A stretch of 64,000 nt of DNA from an uncultured Prevotellaceae bacterium. GTDB lineage: Bacteria; Bacteroidota; Bacteroidia; Bacteroidales; Bacteroidaceae. The DNA lies in the NCBI GenBank assembly GCA_947169115.1, contig CAMVOK010000005.1, positions 62,001 through 126,000 of the forward strand, written 5' to 3'. The notes below the pieces were generated by a model, which searched no databases, was not told the DNA's origin, and worked only from the letters and a program-made list of their open reading frames with translations. Made by a program: the position numbers and the translations under genes. This document shows, piece by piece, positions 25,273-32,651 of the stretch (position 1 is the stretch's first letter; each line of letters opens with the position of its first letter).

Positions 25273-26580
25273 ATGAAGCCCTACGCATGGATTCCTTCTC
25301 TTTATTTTGCTGAGGCTCTGCCTTATATGGCAGTAATGACACTTAGCGTGATTATGTATACCAACCTTGGACTTACCAATACCGAACTGGCACTCTATAC
25401 CAGTTGGCTCTACTTGCCGTGGGTCATCAAACCCATTTGGAGTCCTTTGATTGACCAGTGGCGTACAAAACGCTGGTGGATACTTTTGATGCAGATATTG
25501 GTTGGTGCATCCCTTGCTGGTGTGGCACTGACACTATCCACATCAATGTGGCTACGTGCCTCGTTGGCTTTCTTCTGGTTGATGGCATTCAGTAGCGCCA
25601 CCCATGATATTGCTGCTGATGGTTTCTACATACTGTCTCTTTCTAAGGAAGACCAGGCTCTGTATGTGGGCATCCGAAGTACATTCTATCGTATTGGCAT
25701 GATTTTCTGTCAGGGCATTCTCGTTATGATTGCCGGTTGGCTGGAATCGCGCCATACCATCCCCCTTGCTTGGAGCATTACCATGCTTTTGATGGCTGGT
25801 ATAATGGTGGGGTTGGCCTGCTGGCACAATGTATCCTTGCCTCAACCCCACCCCCTTTCCCCTCCCGAGGGTGGGGCGTATATAGGCTTGCAGAATAACA
25901 ACGAAGGGACGCAAGAGGAGAATGTGATCACGCCCTCCCCCCGGGGAGGGTTTGGGGTAGGGGTCGCCTTTGCGGCAACGCTCCGTGCTTTCTTCTCCAA
26001 ACCTCATGTGTGGGCGGCCCTGCTTTTCATGTTGCTTTTCCGTTTGCCCGAGGCTCAGTTGGCCAAGATGGCACAGCCTTTCATGCTCCGCAGTATTGGA
26101 GAGGGAGGTTTGGAACTTGGTACAACAACGGTAGGTTTTGCATACGGTACGCTGGGTGTTATAGGCTTGCTGGTTGGTGGAATCGTTGGTGGCTGGGTGG
26201 TATCGCGGAATGGTCTTCGCTTCTGGCTTTGGCCTATGGTGGCAGCCATATCCCTTCCCGATCTCGTTTACGTATATCTTTCGTATTGTCAGCCGACTAA
26301 CCTATGGATTGTCAATACCTGCGTCTTCATCGAACAGTTGGGCTACGGATTCGGCTTCACTGCCTATATGCTCTTTTTGGTGTATTTCTCCCGTGGAGAA
26401 CGTGCCACCTCTGTCTTTGCCCTGTGTACTGCTTTTCAGGCTTTGGGCATGATGTTGCCTGGCATGGTAGCAGGTTGGTTGGCCGATAAATTGGGCTTCC
26501 AGATGTTCTTCATCTTCGTTTCCCTGTGTACGTTGGTAACGTTTGTCGTGTCGGGGCTGATACGGAGAGACGTCAAATAG
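25273..26580 (+). CDS. MFS permease, AmpG-like, with repeat-derived central loop
   Basis: This 435-residue permease has about twelve membrane segments. AmpG-type features: WIPSLYFAEALPYM, LYLPWVIKPIWSPLIDQW and SATHDIAADGFYI in helices 1-5. The central loop between the two six-helix halves (about residues 193-233) is encoded by a GC-rich inverted repeat (25849-25972) resembling the intergenic hairpin modules. It reads PHPLSPPEGG ... TPSPRGGFGVG. Helices resume intact after it, so the gene is probably functional. The gene as a whole is bracketed by inverted AT-rich composites. Substrate unknown; muropeptide or other sugar import is likely. Confidence 0.82.
   Translation: MKPYAWIPSLYFAEALPYMAVMTLSVIMYTNLGLTNTELALYTSWLYLPWVIKPIWSPLIDQWRTKRWWILLMQILVGASLAGVALTLSTSMWLRASLAFFWLMAFSSATHDIAADGFYILSLSKEDQALYVGIRSTFYRIGMIFCQGILVMIAGWLESRHTIPLAWSITMLLMAGIMVGLACWHNVSLPQPHPLSPPEGGAYIGLQNNNEGTQEENVITPSPRGGFGVGVAFAATLRAFFSKPHVWAALLFMLLFRLPEAQLAKMAQPFMLRSIGEGGLELGTTTVGFAYGTLGVIGLLVGGIVGGWVVSRNGLRFWLWPMVAAISLPDLVYVYLSYCQPTNLWIVNTCVFIEQLGYGFGFTAYMLFLVYFSRGERATSVFALCTAFQALGMMLPGMVAGWLADKLGFQMFFIFVSLCTLVTFVVSGLIRRDVK
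25849..25972. repeat. GC-rich hairpin repeat inside the permease gene
   Basis: CAACCCCACCCCCTTTCCCC near 25853 and GGGGAGGGTTTGGGGTAGGG near 25943 form inverted arms resembling the CCCCAACCCCTCTCC family between genes. It is read in frame through the central loop. Confidence 0.75.
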
Positions 26581-26735
26581 AAGGTGAAGGATTAAGGGTG
26601 AAGGATTAAGGGTGAAAGGTGAAAAGTTAAAAGTTTAGAGGTTTAGGAGATTAGAGATTTAGAGGTTTAGAGGTAACTCAATGTTCAATGGCAAGTGCAC
26701 AGCTTATTATGCATTATACATTATAAATTATTTAT
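26581..26735. repeat. AT-rich repeat composite, right copy (inverted)
   Basis: GTGAAGGATTAAGG units, AGTTTAGAGG units, CAATGTTCAATGGCAAGTGC and TTATGCATTATACATTATAA. These are the reverse complement of the modules at 25082-25272, in mirrored order. Confidence 0.85.
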
Positions 26736-26751
26736 TTAAAAGAATGAAGGA

Positions 26752-26821
26752 TGTAGGGACGCGACGTGTCGCGTCCGCAAATACACAATGATTCATCGGA
26801 CGCGACAGTTGCGTCCCTACA
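26752..26821. repeat. REP-like palindrome GTAGGGACGCGAC, copy 1
   Basis: Bounded by TGTAGGGACG and the exact inverse CGTCCCTACA, with inner arms GTCGCGTCCG and CGGACGCGAC. A second, longer copy is at 40766-40886. It contains the spurious upstream ATG (26788) of the next gene. Confidence 0.9.
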
Positions 26822-26835
26822 AGGAAAATGAAAAT

Positions 26836-29800
26836 ATGGACAACGATTGGAAGGAAAATGAACTGGAACTGCACGATACCCAGTTTATCAATCTGATGCG
26901 TCGGCGCATCTTCAATGTCTTACTCATTGCCAATCCCTACGATGCTTTCATGCTGGAGGATGACGGGCGCGTAGATGAGAAGATTTTTGACGAGTATGCC
27001 AAACTCGGTCTGCGCTATCCGCCACGTTTCGTACAGGTCGCCTCGCAGGAGGAGGCCGAACGGGAGTTGAAGCGTACCAGTTTTGAGCTTGTTATTTGTA
27101 TGCCGGGAACGGACAACAACGACGTGTTCGACATTGCACGTGGCATTAAGGAGAAGAATGCCAAGGTTCCTATCGTGGTGCTGACTCCCTTCTCCCATGG
27201 TATCACCAAGCGCATGGAACACGAGGACCTTTCCATCTTCGAATATGTCTTCTGCTGGCTGGGTAATACGGAACTCCTGCTTTCCATCATCAAGTTGATA
27301 GAAGACAAGATGAACCTGCGCCACGACACCGAGGCCGGTGTGCAGATGATTATGCTGGTCGAGGACAACATCCGTTTCTATTCTTCCATCCTGCCTAATC
27401 TCTATAAGTTCGTGCTTCAGCAGAGTCTCGACTTTGCCACAGAAGCCCTGAACTCACAGCTGGAGACCCTGCGTATGCGTGGTCGTCCAAAGATTGTGTT
27501 GGCACGTACCTACGAGGAGGCTTGGGGACTTTATGCTGCCCACAAGGACAACATGCTTGGTGTCATCAGCGACTGCCGTTTCCCACGCAATGGGGTAAAG
27601 GACGAGCGTGCTGGTCTCGACCTTCTGTCTGCCATTCGTAGCGAAGACGAGTTCCTTCCCTTCATCATGGAGTCGTCGGAACCCAACATAGCCAAGGAGG
27701 CCCGAAATTATGGGGCTTCGTTTCTCGACAAGAACTCAAAGAAGTTGGGAGTCGATCTCCAGCACCTCGTTTCGCACCAATTTGGTTTTGGCGATTTCAT
27801 TTTCCGCGACCCTAAGACCATGCACGAGGTCGTCCGTGTCCGCAACCTCAAGGACCTTCAGGACAACATCTTCACCGTTCCTGCCGAGTCGCTTCTCTAC
27901 CATGTCTCGCACAACAATGTGTCGCGTTGGCTGGGTTCGCGTGCTCTGTTCCCAATTGCTGAGTTCCTGAAACACATCAAGTGGGATTCCAATCCCGACC
28001 TCAATGCCCACCGCCAGATTATCTTCGATGCCATTGTCAAGTATCGTAAGATGAAGAACCAAGGTGTGGTGGCCGTCTTCCATCGCGATCGTTTCGACCG
28101 TTACTCTAACTTCCAGCGTATCGGTGACGGTTCGTTGGGGGGTAAGGGACGTGGTTTGGCCTTCATCGACCACATCATCAAACGTCATCCCGACCTCAAC
28201 CAGTTCCCCAATGCTCGTGTGATGATACCCAAGACGGTGGTGCTCTGTACCGATGTCTTCGATGAGTTTATGGAACGTAACGAACTCTATCCCATAGCCC
28301 TCAGTGAGGCCTCCGATGAAGAAGTGCTTCGTCATTTCCTGGCAGCCAAACTCCCCGACCGTCTGAAAGAAGACCTTACGGCTCTGCTCGATGTCGTGCA
28401 AGAGCCTATAGCCATACGTTCCTCGTCGTTGCTCGAGGATAGCCACTACCAGCCCTTTGCCGGCATCTACAGCACCTACATGATACCCGACTGTGCCGAC
28501 CGTGCTGCCCGCTTGCAGATGCTTGTGTCGGCCATCAAGGGTGTATATGCCTCTGTATTCTACCGTGCTTCAAAGGACTACATGACCGCAACCTCCAACG
28601 TCATTGACCAGGAGAAGATGGCCGTCATCCTCCAAGAAGTTGTTGGTACGCGCTATGGCGACCGTTTCTATCCCCACATCTCCGGTGTGGCCCGTTCCGT
28701 CAACTACTATCCCATAGGTGACGAACAGGCCGATGAGGGTGTTGTCAGCCTGGCACTTGGTTTGGGTAAGTACATCGTTGACGGTGGACTTTCTCTGCGT
28801 GTCTGCCCGGCGCACCCCGACAAGGTTTTGCAGACCAGCGAGATGGAGATGGCACTTCGGGAAACGCAAACTCGTTTCTATGCCCTTGATTTGAAGAATA
28901 TCTTTGAGCAACAGGAGCAAGGTGCAGGGGGCAAGGAGCAAGGTGCAGGGGGCAAGGAGCAAGGAGCAAGTTCCTTGTTATCCGTTGACGACGGCTTCAA
29001 CCTTCTCAAGCTGAACGTGCGCGAGGCCGATAAGGATGGTTCCTTGCAATACATCGCTTCTACCTACGACCCCTACGACCAAGTCATCCGCGACGGCATC
29101 TATGAGGGTGGCCGAAAGGTCATCACCCTCTGTGGCGTGCTTCAGCAGGGTATCTTTCCCTTGCCCGAGTTGCTCAGTCTGTCAATGAAGTATGGTCAGC
29201 AGGAGATGCGTCGTGCCGTGGAGATAGAACTTGCCGTTCGTCTCCATCCCGACCGCACGGGTGAGTTCTACTTGTTGCAGATTCGTCCTATGGTGGACAA
29301 TAAGATGCAGCTCGAGGAAGACATTCGCGAGATTCCCGACACGGACGCCCTCATCCGTTCCCACAATGCCATCGGTCATGGGGTGCTCACCGACATAGAG
29401 GATATCGTCTATGTCAAGACCAATCCCTACAGTGCCTCTAACAATCCATCCATAGCAGAGGAAATCGAGCACATCAACCGCACCTTCCTCGACGAAGGTC
29501 GTGGCTACATACTTGTAGGACCTGGGCGCTGGGGCAGTAGCGACCCTTGGCTCGGGGTTCCCGTCAAGTGGCCAGCTATCTCTGGAGCCAAAGTCATTGT
29601 TGAGGCCGGACTGCAAGACTACCGTGTTGACCCCAGTCAGGGTACCCACTTCTTCCAGAACCTCACCTCCTTTGGCGTGGCTTACTTTACGGTCAATGAC
29701 TTTATGGAAGACGGGGTATATCGTCAGGACATCCTCAATCAGATGCCTGCCTTGCACGAAACCGAGCACGTGCGTCACGTTCGCTTCTCCCATCCTCTTG

Positions 29801-29859
29801 TAGTCAAGGTAGATGGTATGAAGAAAGAGGGTGTTATCTGTCCTTCACAATCGGAATAA
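26836..29859 (+). CDS. Receiver-domain / PEP-synthase-like ATP-grasp fusion protein
   Basis: This 1007-residue cytoplasmic protein begins with two response-regulator-like domains: about 25-155 (FNVLLIANPYDAFMLEDDG, LVICMPG, IVVLTPF) and about 165-320 (IMLVEDNIRFYSSI, GVISDCRFPRNG). A PEP/pyruvate-binding ATP-grasp domain follows (GSLGGKGRGLAFID, IAIRSSSLLEDS, ALGLGKYIVDGG, FYLLQIRPM). A C-terminal domain has LVGPGRWGSSDPWLGVPV. The swivelling phospho-His domain and PEP barrel of PpsA are not evident, so PEP synthesis is doubtful. ATG 26836 is preferred because the frame upstream lies in a REP element. A heptamer repeat (28914-28969) encodes EQGAGGK units. Confidence 0.75.
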   Translation: MDNDWKENELELHDTQFINLMRRRIFNVLLIANPYDAFMLEDDGRVDEKIFDEYAKLGLRYPPRFVQVASQEEAERELKRTSFELVICMPGTDNNDVFDIARGIKEKNAKVPIVVLTPFSHGITKRMEHEDLSIFEYVFCWLGNTELLLSIIKLIEDKMNLRHDTEAGVQMIMLVEDNIRFYSSILPNLYKFVLQQSLDFATEALNSQLETLRMRGRPKIVLARTYEEAWGLYAAHKDNMLGVISDCRFPRNGVKDERAGLDLLSAIRSEDEFLPFIMESSEPNIAKEARNYGASFLDKNSKKLGVDLQHLVSHQFGFGDFIFRDPKTMHEVVRVRNLKDLQDNIFTVPAESLLYHVSHNNVSRWLGSRALFPIAEFLKHIKWDSNPDLNAHRQIIFDAIVKYRKMKNQGVVAVFHRDRFDRYSNFQRIGDGSLGGKGRGLAFIDHIIKRHPDLNQFPNARVMIPKTVVLCTDVFDEFMERNELYPIALSEASDEEVLRHFLAAKLPDRLKEDLTALLDVVQEPIAIRSSSLLEDSHYQPFAGIYSTYMIPDCADRAARLQMLVSAIKGVYASVFYRASKDYMTATSNVIDQEKMAVILQEVVGTRYGDRFYPHISGVARSVNYYPIGDEQADEGVVSLALGLGKYIVDGGLSLRVCPAHPDKVLQTSEMEMALRETQTRFYALDLKNIFEQQEQGAGGKEQGAGGKEQGASSLLSVDDGFNLLKLNVREADKDGSLQYIASTYDPYDQVIRDGIYEGGRKVITLCGVLQQGIFPLPELLSLSMKYGQQEMRRAVEIELAVRLHPDRTGEFYLLQIRPMVDNKMQLEEDIREIPDTDALIRSHNAIGHGVLTDIEDIVYVKTNPYSASNNPSIAEEIEHINRTFLDEGRGYILVGPGRWGSSDPWLGVPVKWPAISGAKVIVEAGLQDYRVDPSQGTHFFQNLTSFGVAYFTVNDFMEDGVYRQDILNQMPALHETEHVRHVRFSHPLVVKVDGMKKEGVICPSQSE
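28914..28969. repeat. Heptanucleotide minisatellite inside the PEP-synthase-like gene
   Basis: Eight consecutive heptamers (GGAGCAA, GGTGCAG, GGGGCAA, and so on) of the type arrayed at 21.3 kb. Three heptamers equal seven codons, giving the peptide repeat EQGAGGK. Confidence 0.9.
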
Positions 29860-29923
29860 AAGCCGCACAAAACTTACGAAAGCATACTTTTGTGCATGTA
29901 AAACTATATTTTTGTAAGATTAT

Positions 29924-29954
29924 TTTGCGGAAAACTAAAAAAGTGTTACCTTTG
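29924..29954 (+). promoter_or_regulatory. Promoter of gdhA
   Basis: TTTG at 29924-29927, 19-base spacer, TACCTTTG at 29947-29954: full consensus. The leader to the ATG is about 40 bases. Confidence 0.85.
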
Positions 29955-30000
29955 CACTCAGATAAGGTAAAAAGAGTCTTAAACTAACATTTATTATTTT

Positions 30001-31341
30001 ATGGACGCAAAAAAAGTATTGGACGACCTGAAACGTCGTTTTCCCAACGAGCCCGAGTATCATCAGGCTGTTGAAGAGGTATTAGGTACAATCGAAGAGG
30101 AGTACAACAAACACCCCGAGTTCGACAAGGTTAATCTGATTGAGCGCTTGTGCATCCCCGATCGTGTTTATCAGTTCCGTGTAACATGGATGGACGACAA
30201 GGGTCAGATTCAGACCAACATGGGCTACCGCATTCAGCACAACAATGCCATTGGCCCGTACAAGGGTGGTATTCGCTTCCACTCGTCGGTTAACTTGGGT
30301 ATCCTGAAGTTCCTGGCTTTCGAGCAGACCTTCAAGAACTCTCTGACCACACTGCCCATGGGTGGTGGTAAGGGTGGTTCCGACTTCTCTCCCCGTGGTA
30401 AGTCCAACGCCGAGGTTATGCGCTTCTGCCAGGCCTTCATGCTGGAACTGACCCGTCACATTGGTCCCAATATCGACGTTCCCGCTGGTGACATTGGTGT
30501 AGGTGGTCGTGAGGTTGGCTACATGTTCGGCATGTACAAGAAGCTGACACGCGACTTCTCAGGTGTGCTCACTGGTAAGGGCCTGGAATTTGGCGGTAGC
30601 CTTATTCGTCCCGAGGCTACGGGTTACGGTACCGTTTACTTCCTGCGTGCTATGCTCAAGACAAAGGGCGACAGCGTAGAAGGTAAGAAGGTGCTTATCT
30701 CTGGTGCCGGTAACGTGGCTCAGTATGCTGCCGAGAAGGTGCTGCAGCTGGGTGGTAAGGTCATGACCATGTCCGACTCCGATGGTTACATCTACGATCC
30801 CGATGGCATCGACCGCGAGAAACTCGATTACATCATGGAACTGAAGAACCTCTACCGTGGTCGTATCCGCGAGTATGTTGACCAGTATCCTACTGCCAAG
30901 TACGTAGGCGACGGTGCTAAGCCTTGGTTCGAGAAGGCCGATATTGCCCTGCCTTGTGCTACGCAGAACGAACTGAACGAAGAGCAGGCCAAGGCTCTGG
31001 TTGCTAACGGTGTGATTGCCGTGGCTGAAGGTGCCAACATGCCTTCTACTCCCGGTGCCATCCGTGTCTTCCAGGAGGCTAAGATTCTCTATTCTCCGGG
31101 TAAGGCCAGCAATGCCGGTGGTGTATCGGTCAGCGGTCTCGAAATGTCTCAGAACTCCGAGCGTCTCAGCTGGTCTGCCGAAGAGGTTGATGCCAAGCTG
31201 CTCTGGATTATGGAGAACATCCACGAGAATTGCGTGAAGTACGGTACCGAGGCCGATGGCTATGTCAACTACGTGAAGGGTGCCAACGTGGCCGGCTTCA
31301 TGAAAGTGGCTAAGGCCATGATGGCTCAGGGCATCGTATAA
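30001..31341 (+). CDS. gdhA: Glutamate dehydrogenase (hexameric type)
   Basis: Reversibly aminates 2-oxoglutarate to glutamate, the main ammonium-assimilation route in many Prevotella. The protein has 446 residues. Substrate-site motifs: GPYKGGIRFHSSV, LPMGGGKGGSDFSPRGKS (catalytic Lys124) and DVPAGDIGVGGREVGYMFG. The Rossmann motif is SGAGNVAQYAAEK. Length and motifs suggest the NADP-preferring small hexameric class; coenzyme preference is inferred. It has its own promoter and terminator. Confidence 0.96.
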   Translation: MDAKKVLDDLKRRFPNEPEYHQAVEEVLGTIEEEYNKHPEFDKVNLIERLCIPDRVYQFRVTWMDDKGQIQTNMGYRIQHNNAIGPYKGGIRFHSSVNLGILKFLAFEQTFKNSLTTLPMGGGKGGSDFSPRGKSNAEVMRFCQAFMLELTRHIGPNIDVPAGDIGVGGREVGYMFGMYKKLTRDFSGVLTGKGLEFGGSLIRPEATGYGTVYFLRAMLKTKGDSVEGKKVLISGAGNVAQYAAEKVLQLGGKVMTMSDSDGYIYDPDGIDREKLDYIMELKNLYRGRIREYVDQYPTAKYVGDGAKPWFEKADIALPCATQNELNEEQAKALVANGVIAVAEGANMPSTPGAIRVFQEAKILYSPGKASNAGGVSVSGLEMSQNSERLSWSAEEVDAKLLWIMENIHENCVKYGTEADGYVNYVKGANVAGFMKVAKAMMAQGIV

Positions 31342-31361
31342 AACATTGACTTTCTAGAATG

Positions 31362-31404
31362 AAGGCGGAGCTACCTGCAAAAAGGTAGCTCCGCCTTTCC
31401 TTTT
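31362..31404 (+). terminator. Terminator of gdhA
   Basis: A perfect 15-bp stem (31362-31376 with 31383-31397) with loop GCAAAA is followed by TCCTTTTC. Its 3' arm overlaps the -33 region of the next promoter. Confidence 0.9.
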
Positions 31405-31427
31405 CTCGGATATAATCCTTATCTTTG
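31396..31427 (+). promoter_or_regulatory. Promoter of the exported protein gene
   Basis: TTTC at 31396-31399 (one mismatch), 20-base spacer, TATCTTTG at 31420-31427. The predicted start near 31434 rules out ATG 31433 and supports ATG 31448. Confidence 0.65.
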
Positions 31428-31447
31428 CATCCATGAACCTTGCTATC

Positions 31448-32302
31448 ATGAAGAAGTATCTGTTTCTTTTCCCCCTTATGTTTGCCCTGCCTTCCATGGC
31501 ACGTCCCAATTGGTCAGACCTCACGGATGGCAGACACGTCTATATAGTCCGTGACTTCACCGAGAGCAGTCTCGACATCTATACTTTTGGCACAGAACCT
31601 GCCTATTACCTGTTTATAAAGGCGGCATCGCCTTCGTGGTTTTGCATTGGCGAGGGTAATTCCGAGTACGTTCCCATTCCCGAAGGCTATCATGTGGGCG
31701 ATTCGGTCTATCGGTGCTGGGACGAATCACTCTACTTTTTCAATGCGAAAGGGGAACTTTATGGCTCCATGAAGCCAGTGAAATCCTATTCGGAAGACCC
31801 ATCCCTTGTGCGCCGTACCGATTCGCTGATGCTCATTGCCGGTCACTACACGTCTGCTGGCAATCGCAGTTTCGTGTTCCATACCGATTCTGATGGCAAG
31901 CCCCTGTTGTCCGTTGACGATGGCAATCCCGAACCCATCACCTTCGGGCGCGATGTGACCGTTGGTAAGACCGTGCTCATGCACATTCGCACTCCTCGTC
32001 GCCATTGGCTCTTGGAACTCACTGCCGATGGAATGAACGTTTATCGTGCCCAGTGGAATCGGGACAAGCGTAAGTACCTGCGTGGTCCTCTTTTACGTAA
32101 AGCTACGTTCCAGCAGTCCATCTACAACGAAAGGTCCCGTTTCGCCTATGAATATCAGGGCCTCCCGTTGGCCGACATCATGATGCGCTACAGTCCTCGG
32201 GAATTGTTCGTCCGCTTGCGCGACGAACTGGAACCCCTGAAGGAAGATCGGGATCATGCCGACTACTATACTCTGCTTAGCAAAATACTGCAAAACCAAT
32301 AA
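31448..32302 (+). CDS. Exported protein of unknown function
   Basis: This 284-residue protein has signal peptide MKKYLFLFPLMFALPSMA. The mature protein reads RPNWSDLTDGRHVYIVRDFTESSL and is rich in beta-strand-forming residues; the C-terminal 60 residues look helical (ADIMMRYSPRELFVRLRDELEPL). I do not recognise a family. ATG 31448 is chosen because the promoter places transcription start at the upstream ATG. It stands alone between gdhA and a bidirectional terminator. Confidence 0.7.
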   Translation: MKKYLFLFPLMFALPSMARPNWSDLTDGRHVYIVRDFTESSLDIYTFGTEPAYYLFIKAASPSWFCIGEGNSEYVPIPEGYHVGDSVYRCWDESLYFFNAKGELYGSMKPVKSYSEDPSLVRRTDSLMLIAGHYTSAGNRSFVFHTDSDGKPLLSVDDGNPEPITFGRDVTVGKTVLMHIRTPRRHWLLELTADGMNVYRAQWNRDKRKYLRGPLLRKATFQQSIYNERSRFAYEYQGLPLADIMMRYSPRELFVRLRDELEPLKEDRDHADYYTLLSKILQNQ

Positions 32303-32350
32303 CCATTTACCATTTGCCATTTACTATTTGGCTGTATTCGGAATAAACAG

Positions 32351-32394
32351 AATCGGGGATGTGTCAAACTAAACTGACACATCCCCGATTGTTT
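32351..32394. terminator. Bidirectional terminator
   Basis: A perfect 16-bp stem (32351-32366 with 32375-32390) with an eight-base loop lies between convergent genes. A T-rich stretch (GTTTG) follows on the plus side and TTCTGTTTATTCC on the minus side. Confidence 0.85.
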
Positions 32395-32409
32395 GTAGGT
32401 ATGGTTGTT

Positions 32410-32595
32410 TTATTGTTTTCCCGTTTCGTAGTTACGGTTCCATACTTCGTCCCATACATTTTTCTCTTCCTTGGTGTCCATTCCGAATTCTTGTTCTGCA
32501 TTCTCGTCAGTCACCAAAGGGCTAGCATAAACAATGTCGTTTTCTACGCCAAGTTCCTGCACGAGCAGGGTGGGGGTGATATATTGTTTTTTCAT
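32410..32595 (-). CDS. Small conserved-type peptide (61 aa), function unknown
   Basis: The peptide opens with MKKQYITPTLLVQELGVEND and has a strongly acidic C-terminal half (DENAEQEFGMDTKEEKNVWD). Short proteins beginning MKKxYxxPxxxxxxL are frequent in Bacteroidota genomes; I know of no established function. It has no signal peptide or membrane helix. ATG 32595 is preferred to the TTG at 32601. It lies 56 bases downstream of the 2128-residue T9SS protein on the same strand, separated by an attacgaatt repeat tract, and ends at a strong terminator. Confidence 0.65.
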   Translation of the reverse strand: MKKQYITPTLLVQELGVENDIVYASPLVTDENAEQEFGMDTKEEKNVWDEVWNRNYETGKQ

Positions 32596-32604
32596 ATTCA
32601 AATA

Positions 32605-32651
32605 CTGATTACTAATTACGAATTACGAATTAGAAATTACGAATTACGATA
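32605..32651. repeat. attacgaatt-type short tandem repeat
   Basis: Irregular ATTACGAATTACGAATT units lie between the adhesin and the small peptide gene. Related sequence occurs at 9881-9910. Confidence 0.7.

Noticed and set aside
26788..26835. Upstream start of the PEP-synthase-like gene
   Set aside because: The extra residues come from a REP palindrome; ATG 26836 begins protein-like sequence.
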